The translations under genes and the position numbers were made by a program. This document shows positions 9,440 through 21,996 of a DNA stretch of 64,000 nucleotides, piece after piece. Location of the stretch: positions 49,813,563 to 49,877,562 of the forward strand of contig JARCOQ010000005.1 in the NCBI GenBank assembly GCA_029207755.1. The letters are read 5' to 3'. This stretch comes from Chamaea fasciata. Lineage: Eukaryota; Chordata; Aves; Passeriformes; Sylviidae. Below the pieces are notes generated by a model. That model saw only the letters and a program-made list of their open reading frames with translations. It was not told the DNA's origin and made no database searches. The stretch's first letter is position 1. The number at the start of each line of letters is the position of its first letter.

Positions 9440-12344
9440 GTCTTGAATGCTGCCAAGACAAAGCACACCCTGTGCTTTCTGGATGGAGCTCGAGCACCTC
9501 AGCAATGAGCCGAATGTTTAGGCTGCAGACACCGGGGCTTGCTATCCCTGCTTCTCCTTTGCCTCGGTGTATTTTACACAAGCAGGCAATGAACGCAACC
9601 AGGTGCCTACAACCAGAGCAGGCACGGCAACAGTTCAGCCACATCCAATTTAACCTCAGCGGAGAAGGAGAAGCGCCAAAGCAGCAGCGAGTACCGCAAA
9701 ACCACCGCATCAGGGGGAACGCCAAACATGTCTTTGGTGATTTCTACTGCAGGGACACGGTCACACTTGTCTGTGCGGTGCAACCACCAAGGGTTTCTAT
9801 CCTCCTCTCCCGAAAAAACGAGTGCTACGCTTTGGTTTTGCCCGGCACTGAGAGGCTGCGCTGGTAGCTTGCCGAGCTTCCCTAGCTCGCCGCAGTTCAC
9901 GCGCCTTACGTAGATGACGCAGCAGAGGCTATTCAGGAAAGTTAGCGTAGGTTACGCAATCGACGTAAATCGCCTCGGCTGCCCAAGTTCCCTGGCGGAT
10001 CGGGATTGCTGGTGCCCAGGGCAACTGTTTTTTTTCCTAAGGTTCAAAGCAAGAAGCTAGAGGAGGAAGTTCTGCTAAAAAATCCAAACATCAGCGGAGC
10101 TGGCAGACTTAGACCAAAAGCAGAACAAGCTGAAAAGATGCTCGGTGTTCCAAGCTGCACACTTCGATTTTCAAGCAGAGAAAGAAGGACAAAAAAGAAA
10201 AAAAATATTCTTAGCACCCTGATGAAACATTCACTACCAACTACAGATACTGGGAGGCTGAAAGTCAGAAGATGGCTTTAACATCCCTTTTCTTCACGGG
10301 CTTAACGGTCATTTTCTTGGACAACACCTCATCTAAGCTTTAAGGCCTTAGCAGAAGTTTTACCATCTTTCCCATTCACTTTCTATACAATTTCTCTTAG
10401 TGGGCAATGAAGGAAATCAGTCCTATTTCATATCTGCCAATCATAGAATCACCTCTTTCTTCTAGAGAAAGAAAACCAAACCAAAACCAAACCGAACCAA
10501 AAAACCCCAACAAAACAACAACAACAAACCACAGAAGAAAGCAGACCAAAAAACCAAACCAGCAGGTTTCTGAAACTTGCTTTGAAAGAGAAAAGCTGGA
10601 TTCCAAGACTAACTGTGAAGCATCCTCCTTTGACTAGAAATGGGATTTCCCACCCCAGGACACAGCAGTGCCCAGGGTAGCCCCCAAACCCTGCAGAACC
10701 CAGCTCTGCTGAGGTGGGGAGCAGCTTTGGTCTCTTCTTCCAGGCAGCCTGGAGCAAGCACAAACAGCAGCAGACAAAGCTCACCCAAGCCCCTGGCTTC
10801 ATGAGCTCCTAGGCAGAGCAACAGCAGTCATGAATATTTAATCCAAATATACTCTGTTGATTTATCAACGAGTCTTTTTGGCATGACTTGAAACCTACAC
10901 AATTAAATATAGTAGAGAGGATGTAGAAAGGAGTGAAATTTCAGGTCCAGAATACCTTCCTTCGGTTTTGCTAGGGCTACGCAAGAAAACAGCCGCAGGA
11001 AGATAGAAGATGATCTATTAAATCAAGACCAACTTTTTTGGTGAACATCTTGTACACAAGAAGAGAGTTTTAACGGGGATGCCTGCTCCTTGCAAAGCAC
11101 CTACATTTTATTTTAGACAAGAAGGAATACGGAGGAGATACAGTCACATTCTACTTTTACTGCAGCTGAATGAGCAGCGGTCTCAGTGTTCACTGAAGAA
11201 TGAGAATTGGCATTGGTTTGAAACACTCAATGAAGATGTCAATGGCATTTGCTTTTCTAAAGAACTTCTTCTGCCCGTGTAAGATTTTTCTTTAAAGTGC
11301 ATTTTAGGAAAAAGAAGAGTAATAATAATAATTAAAAAAACAAAAATCAGTAAGACCCCAAAATCCACGAGAAGTATTTTTGGAGCTGCCATCAACAATC
11401 CATAGCCTTAAGTCCAGCCACAGAACAGAAGCAGCTCCAGTGACTCAGCCACGTCACCTGAGTTCCAGTAGCCTCGAATGCACTGAAGGCATTGTGTCTT
11501 GCTTCATTGGGTACTATGTTGCACTGTACGGAAGTCTATCAAAGCCAACTGAATGAAATGAACAATTCTTTCTATTTCAAGAAGGAAAAGCACTTGACCA
11601 GGAAATACAGAAGAAGACTGGACAGAGATTGGTAAATAAGGCAAGACTGCAGCACCCCTTGCTAAAACACCAAATGAACACCTGCAAAACACAGAAAAAA
11701 GTCTGCCTTCTTCTTTTATCGTCGCTAAAGTGGACAGTCTACCTGCTTCCTGGGTCCAAACATAGTTCAAACTGCAAATTGTTCGTTTGTTTCAACTGCA
11801 CGGTGAAGAATCCTCAGCAAACCATGCCCTGCTCCATTTATGATCAACGTATTCTTGTTCGGCTTCTTGGGAAAGTTTCCAAGGAGATTTTCATCATATT
11901 GGTCGTGATGAAATACTAAAGAAACCACCCAGGAATCGCATTTTCTAACTACAGAACTGCTCCTGACATCTGTAGCAAAATTTCATTTGCTTTTCTTTGT
12001 CCTCTAATGCACCCATTAATATTGGTCACTTAACCACACTGAGCTCTCTTAACTTGCACTTGCACTTTCGGTTTCTTTTTTTCCAGCTTGATGCTGCCTC
12101 AGAAACGATGTCTGTAGGAGCTGCACGTTAGACAGGCACGTCAGCTCTTCAGAAAGTGGAGGCTGTAAGGATTAAAAGGGACTCTCTCAAGTGGAAGGCA
12201 GGATTCTGGCTTGCAGGGCTGCTGTCCATGCTCAGAAGGACAGCAGCAAGGTAACACTCAGCTGTTCTTAAGGTAAAATTCAAGCTTCCTGCCTTAGAAA
12301 GAAGGCTAAGTTTTTACCTCAGCTCTACCCTCTCCAAGTTCTAC

Positions 12345-12391
<47 letters not shown>

Positions 12392-12580
12392 TGGTGTCTT
12401 CACGCCCTCAAGCTTTTCTCCATCCTTTTTTTTTGACCCTAATTGCTCCTCCACTCGCCGTGATGCTTTTGGTTGCATGAGATAGGGGCTGCCTGGGTCA
12501 CAGGAGCAGCCCAGGGAAGCAGGAGGCACGGAAGGAAAAGCGGAGGGCAACAGGCAGAAGCCATTTCCAAAGCGCTTTCC
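9440..12580 (+). repeat. Repeat unit 4
   Basis: The poly(A) is an uninterrupted 42 A at 12347-12388. It shares G at 10562 and C at 12344 (TACGC instead of TAGGC just before poly(A)) with unit 2 only, although unit 3 in between lacks both. No private substitution was found. Confidence 0.97.
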
Positions 12581-15485
12581 GTCTTGAATGCTGCCAAGAC
12601 AAAGCACACCCTGTGCTTTCTGGATGGAGCTCGAGCACCTCAGCAATGAGCCGAATGTTTAGGCTGCAGACACCGGGGCTTGCTATCCCTGCTTCTCCTT
12701 TGCCTCGGTGTATTTTACACAAGCAGGCAATGAACGCAACCAGGTGCCTACAACCAGAGCAGGCACGGCAACAGTTCAGCCACATCCAATTTAACCTCAG
12801 CGGAGAAGGAGAAGCGCCAAAGCAGCAGCGAGTACCGCAAAACCACCGCATCAGGGGGAACGCCAAACATGTCTTTGGTGATTTCTACTGCAGGGACACG
12901 GTCACACTTGTCTGTGCGGTGCAACCACCAAGGGTTTCTATCCTCCTCTCCCGAAAAAACGAGTGCTACGCTTTGGTTTTGCCCGGCACTGAGAGGCTGC
13001 GCTGGTAGCTTGCCGAGCTTCCCTAGCTCGCCGCAGTTCACGCGCCTTACGTAGATGACGCAGCAGAGGCTATTCAGGAAAGTTAGCGTAGGTTACGCAA
13101 TCGACGTAAATCGCCTCGGCTGCCCAAGTTCCCTGGCGGATCGGGATTGCTGGTGCCCAGGGCAACTGTTTTTTTTCCTAAGGTTCAAAGCAAGAAGCTA
13201 GAGGAGGAAGTTCTGCTAAAAAATCCAAACATCAGCGGAGCTGGCAGACTTAGACCAAAAGCAGAACAAGCTGAAAAGATGCTCGGTGTTCCAAGCTGCA
13301 CACTTCGATTTTCAAGCAGAGAAAGAAGGACAAAAAAGAAAAAAAATATTCTTAGCACCCTGATGAAACATTCACTACCAACTACAGATACTGGGAGGCT
13401 GAAAGGCAGAAGATGGCTTTAACATCCCTTTTCTTCACGGGCTTAACGGTCATTTTCTTGGACAACACCTCATCTAAGCTTTAAGGCCTTAGCAGAAGTT
13501 TTACCATCTTTCCCATTCACTTTCTATATAATTTCTCTTAGTGGGCAATGAAGGAAATCAGTCCTATTTCATATCTGCCAATCATAGAATCACCTCTTTC
13601 TTCTAGAGAAAGAAAACCAAACCAAAACCAAACCAAACCAAAAAACCCCAACAAAACAACAACAACAAACCACAGAAGAAAGCAGACCAAAAAACCAAAC
13701 CAACAGGTTTCTGAAACTTGCTTTGAAAGAGAAAAGCTGGATTCCAAGACTAACTGTGAAGCATCCTCCTTTGACTAGAAATGGGATTTCCCACCCCAGG
13801 ACACAGCAGTGCCCAGGGTAGCCCCCAAACCCTGCAGAACCCAGCTCTGCTGAGGTGGGGAGCAGCTTTGGTCTCTTCTTCCAGGCAGCCTGGAGCAAGC
13901 ACAAACAGCAGCAGACAAAGCTCACCCAAGCCCCTGGCTTCATGAGCTCCTAGGCAGAGCAACAGCAGTCATGAATATTTAATCCAAATATACTCTGTTG
14001 ATTTATCAACGAGTCTTTTTGGCATGACTTGAAACCTACACAATTAAATATAGTAGAGAGGATGTAGAAAGGAGTGAAATTTCAGGTCCAGAATACCTTC
14101 CTTCGGTTTTGCTAGGGCTACGCAAGAAAACAGCCGCAGGAAGATAGAAGATGATCTATTAAATCAAGACCAACTTTTTTGGTGAACATCTTGTACACAA
14201 GAAGAGAGTTTTAACGGGGATGCCTGCTCCTTGCAAAGCACCTACATTTTATTTTAGACAAGAAGGAATACGGAGGAGATACAGTCACATTCTACTTTTA
14301 CTGCAGCTGAATGAGCAGCGGTCTCAGTGTTCACTGAAGAATGAGAATTGGCATTGGTTTGAAACACTCAATGAAGATGTCAATGGCATTTGCTTTTCTA
14401 AAGAACTTCTTCTGCCCGTGTAAGATTTTTCTTTAAAGTGCATTTTAGGAAAAAGAAGAGTAATAATAATAATTAAAAAAACAAAAATCAGTAAGACCCC
14501 AAAATCCACGAGAAGTATTTTTGGAGCTGCCATCAACAATCCATAGCCTTAAGTCCAGCCACAGAACAGAAGCAGCTCCAGTGACTCAGCCACGTCACCT
14601 GAGTTCCAGTAGCCTCGAATGCACTGAAGGCATTGTGTCTTGCTTCATTGGGTACTATGTTGCACTGTACGGAAGTCTATCAAAGCCAACTGAATGAAAT
14701 GAACAATTCTTTCTATTTCAAGAAGGAAAAGCACTTGACCAGGAAATACAGAAGAAGACTGGACAGAGATTGGTAAATAAGGCAAGACTGCAGCACCCCT
14801 TGCTAAAACACCAAATGAACACCTGCAAAACACAGAAAAAAGTCTGCCTTCTTCTTTTATCGTCGCTAAAGTGGACAGTCTACCTGCTTCCTGGGTCCAA
14901 ACATAGTTCAAACTGCAAATTGTTCGTTTGTTTCAACTGCACGGTGAAGAATCCTCAGCAAACCATGCCCTGCTCCATTTATGATCAACGTATTCTTGTT
15001 CGGCTTCTTGGGAAAGTTTCCAAGGAGATTTTCATCATATTGGTCGTGATGAAATACTAAAGAAACCACCCAGGAATCGCATTTTCTAACTACAGAACTG
15101 CTCCTGACATCTGTAGCAAAATTTCATTTGCTTTTCTTTGTCCTCTAATGCACCCATTAATATTGGTCACTTAACCACACTGAGCTCTCTTAACTTGCAC
15201 TTGCACTTTCGGTTTCTTTTCTTCCAGCTTGATGCTGCCTCAGAAACGATGTCTGTAGGAGCTGCACGTTAGACAGGCACGTCAGCTCTTCAGAAAGTGG
15301 AGGCTGTAAGGATTAAAAGGGACTCTCTCAAGTGGAAGGCAGGATTCTGGCTTGCAGGGCTGCTGTCCATGCTCAGAAGGACAGCAGCAAGGTAACACTC
15401 AGCTGTTCTTAAGGTAAAATTCAAGCTTCCTGCCTTAGAAAGAAGGCTAAGTTTTTACCTCAGCTCTACCCTCTCCAAGTTCTAG

Positions 15486-15523
<38 letters not shown>

Positions 15524-15712
15524 TGGTGTCTTCACGCCCTCAAGCTTTTCTCCATCCTTTTTTTTTGACCCTAATTGCTCCTCCACTCGCCGTGATGCTT
15601 TTGGTTGCATGAGATAGGGGCTGCCTGGGTCACAGGAGCAGCCCAGGGAAGCAGGAGGCACGGAAGGAAAAGCGGAGGGCAACAGGCAGAAGCCATTTCC
15701 AAAGCGCTTTCC
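12581..15712 (+). repeat. Repeat unit 5
   Basis: The poly(A) is 33 A at 15488-15520. Private changes are G at 13406 and C at 15221 (in the polypyrimidine tract). T at 13529 is shared only with unit 16. It is the first copy with A at u1055 (13635). Confidence 0.97.
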
Positions 15713-18641
15713 GTCTTGAATGCTGCCAAGACAAAGCACACCCTGTGCTTTCTGGATGGAGCTCGAGCACCTCAGCAATGAGCCGAATGTTTAGGCTGCA
15801 GACACCGGGGCTTGCTATCCCTGCTTCTCCTTTGCCTCGGTGTATTTTACACAAGCAGGCAATGAACGCAACCAGGTGCCTACAACCAGAAGCAGGCACG
15901 GCAACAGTTCAGCCACATCCAATTTAACCTCAGCGGAGAAGGAGAAGCGCCAAAGCAGCAGCGAGTACCGCAAAACCACCGCATCAGGGGGAACGCCAAA
16001 CATGTCTTTGGTGATTTCTACTGCAGGGACACGGTCACACTTGTCTGTGCGGTGCAACCACCAAGGGTTTCTATCCTCCTCTCCCGAAAAAACGAGTGCT
16101 ACGCTTTGGTTTTGCCCGGCACTGAGAGGCTGCGCTGGTAGCTTGCCGAGCTTCCCTAGCTCGCCGCAGTTCACGCGCCTTACGTAGATGACGCAGCAGA
16201 GGCTATTCAGGAAAGTTAGCGTAGGTTACGCAATCGACGTAAATCGCCTCGGCTGCCCAAGTTCCCTGGCGGATCGGGATTGCTGGTGCCCAGGGCAACT
16301 GTTTTTTTTCCTAAGGTTCAAAGCAAGAAGCTAGAGGAGGAAGTTCTGCTAAAAAATCCAAACATCAGCGGAGCTGGCAGACTTAGACCAAAAGCAGAAC
16401 AAGCTGAAAAGATGCTCGGTGTTCCAAGCTGCACACTTCGATTTTCAAGCAGAGAAAGAAGGACAAAAAAGAAAAAAAATATTCTTAGCACCCTGATGAA
16501 ACATTCACTACCAACTACAGATACTGGGAGGCTGAAAGTCAGAAGATGGCTTTAACATCCCTTTTCTTCACGGGCTTAACGGTCATTTTCTTGGACAACA
16601 CCTCATCTAAGCTTTAAGGCCTTAGCAGAAGTTTTACCATCTTTCCCATTCACTTTCTATACAATTTCTCTTAGTGGGCAATGAAGGAAATCAGTCCTAT
16701 TTCATATCTGCCAATCATAGAATCACCTCTTTCTTCTAGAGAAAGAAAACCAAACCAAAACCAAACCGAACCAAAAAACCCCAACAAAACAACAACAACA
16801 AACCACAGAAGAAAGCAGACCAAAAAAGCAAACCAACAGGTTTCTGAAACTTGCTTTGAAAGAGAAAAGCTGGATTCCAAGACTAACTGTGAAGCATCCT
16901 CCTTTGACTAGAAATGGGATTTCCCACCCCAGGACACAGCAGTGCCCAGGGTAGCCCCCAAACCCTGCAGAACCCAGCTCTGCTGAGGTGGGGAGCAGCT
17001 TTGGTCTCTTCTTCCAGGCAGCCTGGAGCAAGCACAAACAGCAGCAGACAAAGCTCACCCAAGCCCCTGGCTTCATGAGCTCCTAGGCAGAGCAACAGCA
17101 GTCATGAATATTTAATCCAAATATACTCTGTTGATTTATCAACGAGTCTTTTTGGCATGACTTGAAACCTACACAATTAAATATAGTAGAGAGGATGTAG
17201 AAAGGAGTGAAATTTCAGGTCCAGAATACCTTCCTTCGGTTTTGCTAGGGCTACGCAAGAAAACAGCCGCAGGAAGATAGAAGATGATCTATTAAATCAA
17301 GACCAACTTTTTTGGTGAACATCTTGTACACAAGAAGAGAGTTTTAACGGGGATGCCTGCTCCTTGCAAAGCACCTACATTTTATTTTAGACAAGAAGGA
17401 ATACGGAGGAGATACAGTCACATTCTACTTTTACTGCAGCTGAATGAGCAGCGGTCTCAGTGTTCACTGAAGAATGAGAATTGGCATTGGTTTGAAACAC
17501 TCAATGAAGATGTCAATGGCATTTGCTTTTCTAAAGAACTTCTTCTGCCCGTGTAAGATTTTTCTTTAAAGTGCATTTTAGGAAAAAGAAGAGTAATAAT
17601 AATAATTAAAAAAACAAAAATCAGTAAGACCCCAAAATCCACGAGAAGTATTTTTGGAGCTGCCATCAACAATCCATAGCCTTAAGTCCAGCCACAGAAC
17701 AGAAGCAGCTCCAGTGACTCAGCCACGTCACCTGAGTTCCAGTAGCCTCGAATGCACTGAAGGCATTGTGTCTTGCTTCATTGGGTACTATGTTGCACTG
17801 TACGGAAGTCTATCAAAGCCAACTGAATGAAATGAACAATTCTTTCTATTTCAAGAAGGAAAAGCACTTGACCAGGAAATACAGAAGAAGACTGGACAGA
17901 GATTGGTAAATAAGGCAAGACTGCAGCACCCCTTGCTAAAACACCAAATGAACACCTGCAAAACACAGAAAAAAGTCTGCCTTCTTCTTTTATCGTCGCT
18001 AAAGTGGACAGTCTACCTGCTTCCTGGGTCCAAACATAGTTCAAACTGCAAATTGTTCGTTTGTTTCAACTGCACGGTGAAGAATCCTCAGCAAACCATG
18101 CCCTGCTCCATTTATGATCAACGTATTCTTGTTCGGCTTCTTGGGAAAGTTTCCAAGGAGATTTTCATCATATTGGTCGTGATGAAATACTAAAGAAACC
18201 ACCCAGGAATCGCATTTTCTAACTACAGAACTGCTCCTGACATCTGTAGCAAAATTTCATTTGCTTTTCTTTGTCCTCTAATGCACCCATTAATATTGGT
18301 CACTTAACCACACTGAGCTCTCTTAACTTGCACTTGCACTTTCGGTTTCTTTTTTTCCAGCTTGATGCTGCCTCAGAAACGATGTCTGTAGGAGCTGCAC
18401 GTTAGACAGGCACGTCAGCTCTTCAGAAAGTGGAGGCTGTAAGGATTAAAAGGGACTCTCTCAAGTGGAAGGCAGGATTCTGGCTTGCAGGGCTGCTGTC
18501 CATGCTCAGAAGGACAGCAGCAAGGTAACACTCAGCTGTTCTTAAGGTAAAATTCAAGCTTCCTGCCTTAGAAAGAAGGCTAAGTTTTTACCTCAGCTCT
18601 ACCCTCTCCAAGTTCTAGGCAAAAAAAAAAAAAAAGAAAAA

Positions 18642-18673
<32 letters not shown>

Positions 18674-18868
18674 AAAGAGTGGTGTCTTCACGCCCTCAAG
18701 CTTTTCTCCATCCTTTTTTTTTGACCCTAATTGCTCCTCCACTCGCCGTGATGCTTTTGGTTGCATGAGATAGGGGCTGCCTGGGTCACAGGAGCAGCCC
18801 AGGGAAGCAGGAGGCACGGAAGGAAAAGCGGAGGGCAACAGGCAGAAGCCATTTCCAAAGCGCTTTCC
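15713..18868 (+). repeat. Repeat unit 6
   Basis: It carries the single-A insertion at 15891 that shifts the 131-codon frame, otherwise seen only in units 18 and 19. It also has G at 16828 in the A/C-rich block (shared with unit 3) and an interrupted poly(A). It is on the A8/C886 background, whereas units 18 and 19 are A7/A886. Confidence 0.97.
18621..18676 (+). repeat. Interrupted poly(A), unit 6 (56 nt)
   Basis: The structure is A15-G-A24-G-A15. Two G interruptions and the final G-A15 block parallel unit 3; the other block lengths differ, as expected from slippage after copying. Confidence 0.85.
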
Positions 18869-21773
18869 GTCTTGAATGCTGCCAAGACAAAGCACACCCT
18901 GTGCTTTCTGGATGGAGCTCGAGCACCTCAGCAATGAGCCGAATGTTTAGGCTGCAGACACCGGGGCTTGCTATCCCTGCTTCTCCTTTGCCTCGGTGTA
19001 TTTTACACAAGCAGGCAATGAACGCAACCAGGTGCCTACAACCAGAGCAGGCACGGCAACAGTTCAGCCACATCCAATTTAACCTCAGCGGAGAAGGAGA
19101 AGCGCCAAAGCAGCAGCGAGTACCGCAAAACCACCGCATCAGGGGGAACGCCAAACATGTCTTTGGTGATTTCTACTGCAGGGACACGGTCACACTTGTC
19201 TGTGCGGTGCAACCACCAAGGGTTTCTATCCTCCTCTCCCGAAAAAACGAGTGCTACGCTTTGGTTTTGCCCGGCACTGAGAGGCTGCGCTGGTAGCTTG
19301 CCGAGCTTCCCTAGCTCGCCGCAGTTCACGCGCCTTACGTAGATGACGCAGCAGAGGCTATTCAGGAAAGTTAGCGTAGGTTACGCAATCGACGTAAATC
19401 GCCTCGGCTGCCCAAGTTCCCTGGCGGATCGGGATTGCTGGTGCCCAGGGCAACTGTTTTTTTTCCTAAGGTTCAAAGCAAGAAGCTAGAGGAGGAAGTT
19501 CTGCTAAAAAATCCAAACATCAGCGGAGCTGGCAGACTTAGACCAAAAGCAGAACAAGCTGAAAAGATGCTCGGTGTTCCAAGCTGCACACTTCGATTTT
19601 CAAGCAGAGAAAGAAGGACAAAAAAGAAAAAAAATATTCTTAGCACCCTGATGAAACATTCACTACCAACTACAGATACTGGGAGGCTGAAAGTCAGAAG
19701 ATGGCTTTAACATCCCTTTTCTTCACGGGCTTAACGGTCATTTTCTTGGACAACACCTCATCTAAGCTTTAAGGCCTTAGCAGAAGTTTTACCATCTTTC
19801 CCATTCACTTTCTATACAATTTCTCTTAGTGGGCAATGAAGGAAATCAGTCCTATTTCATATCTGCCAATCATAGAATCACCTCTTTCTTCTAGAGAAAG
19901 AAAACCAAACCAAAACCAAACCAAACCAAAAAACCCCAACAAAACAACAACAACAAACCACAGAAGAAAGCAGACCAAAAAACCAAACCAACAGGTTTCT
20001 GAAACTTGCTTTGAAAGAGAAAAGCTGGATTCCAAGACTAACTGTGAAGCATCCTCCTTTGACTAGAAATGGGATTTCCCACCCCAGGACACAGCAGTGC
20101 CCAGGGTAGCCCCCAAACCCTGCAGAACCCAGCTCTGCTGAGGTGGGGAGCAGCTTTGGTCTCTTCTTCCAGGCAGCCTGGAGCAAGCACAAACAGCAGC
20201 AGACAAAGCTCACCCAAGCCCCTGGCTTCATGAGCTCCTAGGCAGAGCAACAGCAGTCATGAATATTTAATCCAAATATACTCTGTTGATTTATCAACGA
20301 GTCTTTTTGGCATGACTTGAAACCTACACAATTAAATATAGTAGAGAGGATGTAGAAAGGAGTGAAATTTCAGGTCCAGAATACCTTCCTTCGGTTTTGC
20401 TAGGGCTACGCAAGAAAACAGCCGCAGGAAGATAGAAGATGATCTATTAAATCAAGACCAACTTTTTTGGTGAACGTCTTGTACACAAGAAGAGAGTTTT
20501 AACGGGGATGCCTGCTCCTTGCAAAGCACCTACATTTTATTTTAGACAAGAAGGAATACGGAGGAGATACAGTCACATTCTACTTTTACTGCAGCTGAAT
20601 GAGCAGCGGTCTCAGTGTTCACTGAAGAATGAGAATTGGCATTGGTTTGAAACACTCAATGAAGATGTCAATGGCATTTGCTTTTCTAAAGAACTTCTTC
20701 TGCCCGTGTAAGATTTTTCTTTAAAGTGCATTTTAGGAAAAAGAAGAGTAATAATAATAATTAAAAAAACAAAAATCAGTAAGACCCCAAAATCCACGAG
20801 AAGTATTTTTGGAGCTGCCATCAACAATCCATAGCCTTAAGTCCAGCCACAGAACAGAAGCAGCTCCAGTGACTCAGCCACGTCACCTGAGTTCCAGTAG
20901 CCTCGAATGCACTGAAGGCATTGTGTCTTGCTTCATTGGGTACTATGTTGCACTGTACGGAAGTCTATCAAAGCCAACTGAATGAAATGAACAATTCTTT
21001 CTATTTCAAGAAGGAAAAGCACTTGACCAGGAAATACAGAAGAAGACTGGACAGAGATTGGTAAATAAGGCAAGACTGCAGCACCCCTTGCTAAAACACC
21101 AAATGAACACCTGCAAAACACAGAAAAAAGTCTGCCTTCTTCTTTTATCGTCGCTAAAGTGGACAGTCTACCTGCTTCCTGGGTCCAAACATAGTTCAAA
21201 CTGCAAATTGTTCGTTTGTTTCAACTGCACGGTGAAGAATCCTCAGCAAACCATGCCCTGCTCCATTTATGATCAACGTATTCTTGTTCGGCTTCTTGGG
21301 AAAGTTTCCAAGGAGATTTTCATCATATTGGTCGTGATGAAATACTAAAGAAACCACCCAGGAATCGCATTTTCTAACTACAGAACTGCTCCTGACATCT
21401 GTAGCAAAATTTCATTTGCTTTTCTTTGTCCTCTAATGCACCCATTAATATTGGTCACTTAACCACACTGAGCTCTCTTAACTTGCACTTGCACTTTCGG
21501 TTTCTTTTTTTCCAGCTTGATGCTGCCTCAGAAACGATGTCTGTAGGAGCTGCACGTTAGACAGGCACGTCAGCTCTTCAGAAAGTGGAGGCTGTAAGGA
21601 TTAAAAGGGACTCTCTCAAGTGGAAGGCAGGATTCTGGCTTGCAGGGCTGCTGTCCATGCTCAGAAGGACAGCAGCAAGGTAACACTCAGCTGTTCTGAA
21701 GGTAAAATTCAAGCTTCCTGCCTTAGAAAGAAGGCTAAGTTTTTACCTCAGCTCTACCCTCTCCAAGTTCTAG

Positions 21774-21807
<34 letters not shown>

Positions 21808-21996
21808 TGGTGTCTTCACGCCCTCAAGCTTTTCTCCATCCTTTTTTTTTGACCCTAATTGCTCCTCCACTCGCCGTGATGCTTTTGGTTGCATGAGATA
21901 GGGGCTGCCTGGGTCACAGGAGCAGCCCAGGGAAGCAGGAGGCACGGAAGGAAAAGCGGAGGGCAACAGGCAGAAGCCATTTCCAAAGCGCTTTCC
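18869..21996 (+). repeat. Repeat unit 7
   Basis: The poly(A) is 29 A at 21776-21804. It is the first copy with G at u1608 (20476). A private T-to-G change at 21698 removes a stop before the second donor-like site, which opens a 93-codon frame through poly(A) with a poly-lysine stretch; this is a by-product. Confidence 0.97.

Noticed and set aside
21620..21901. 93-codon ORF unique to unit 7, reading through poly(A)
   Set aside because: Created by a single T-to-G change at 21698; it encodes poly-Lys from the poly(A) tract and is absent from other units.
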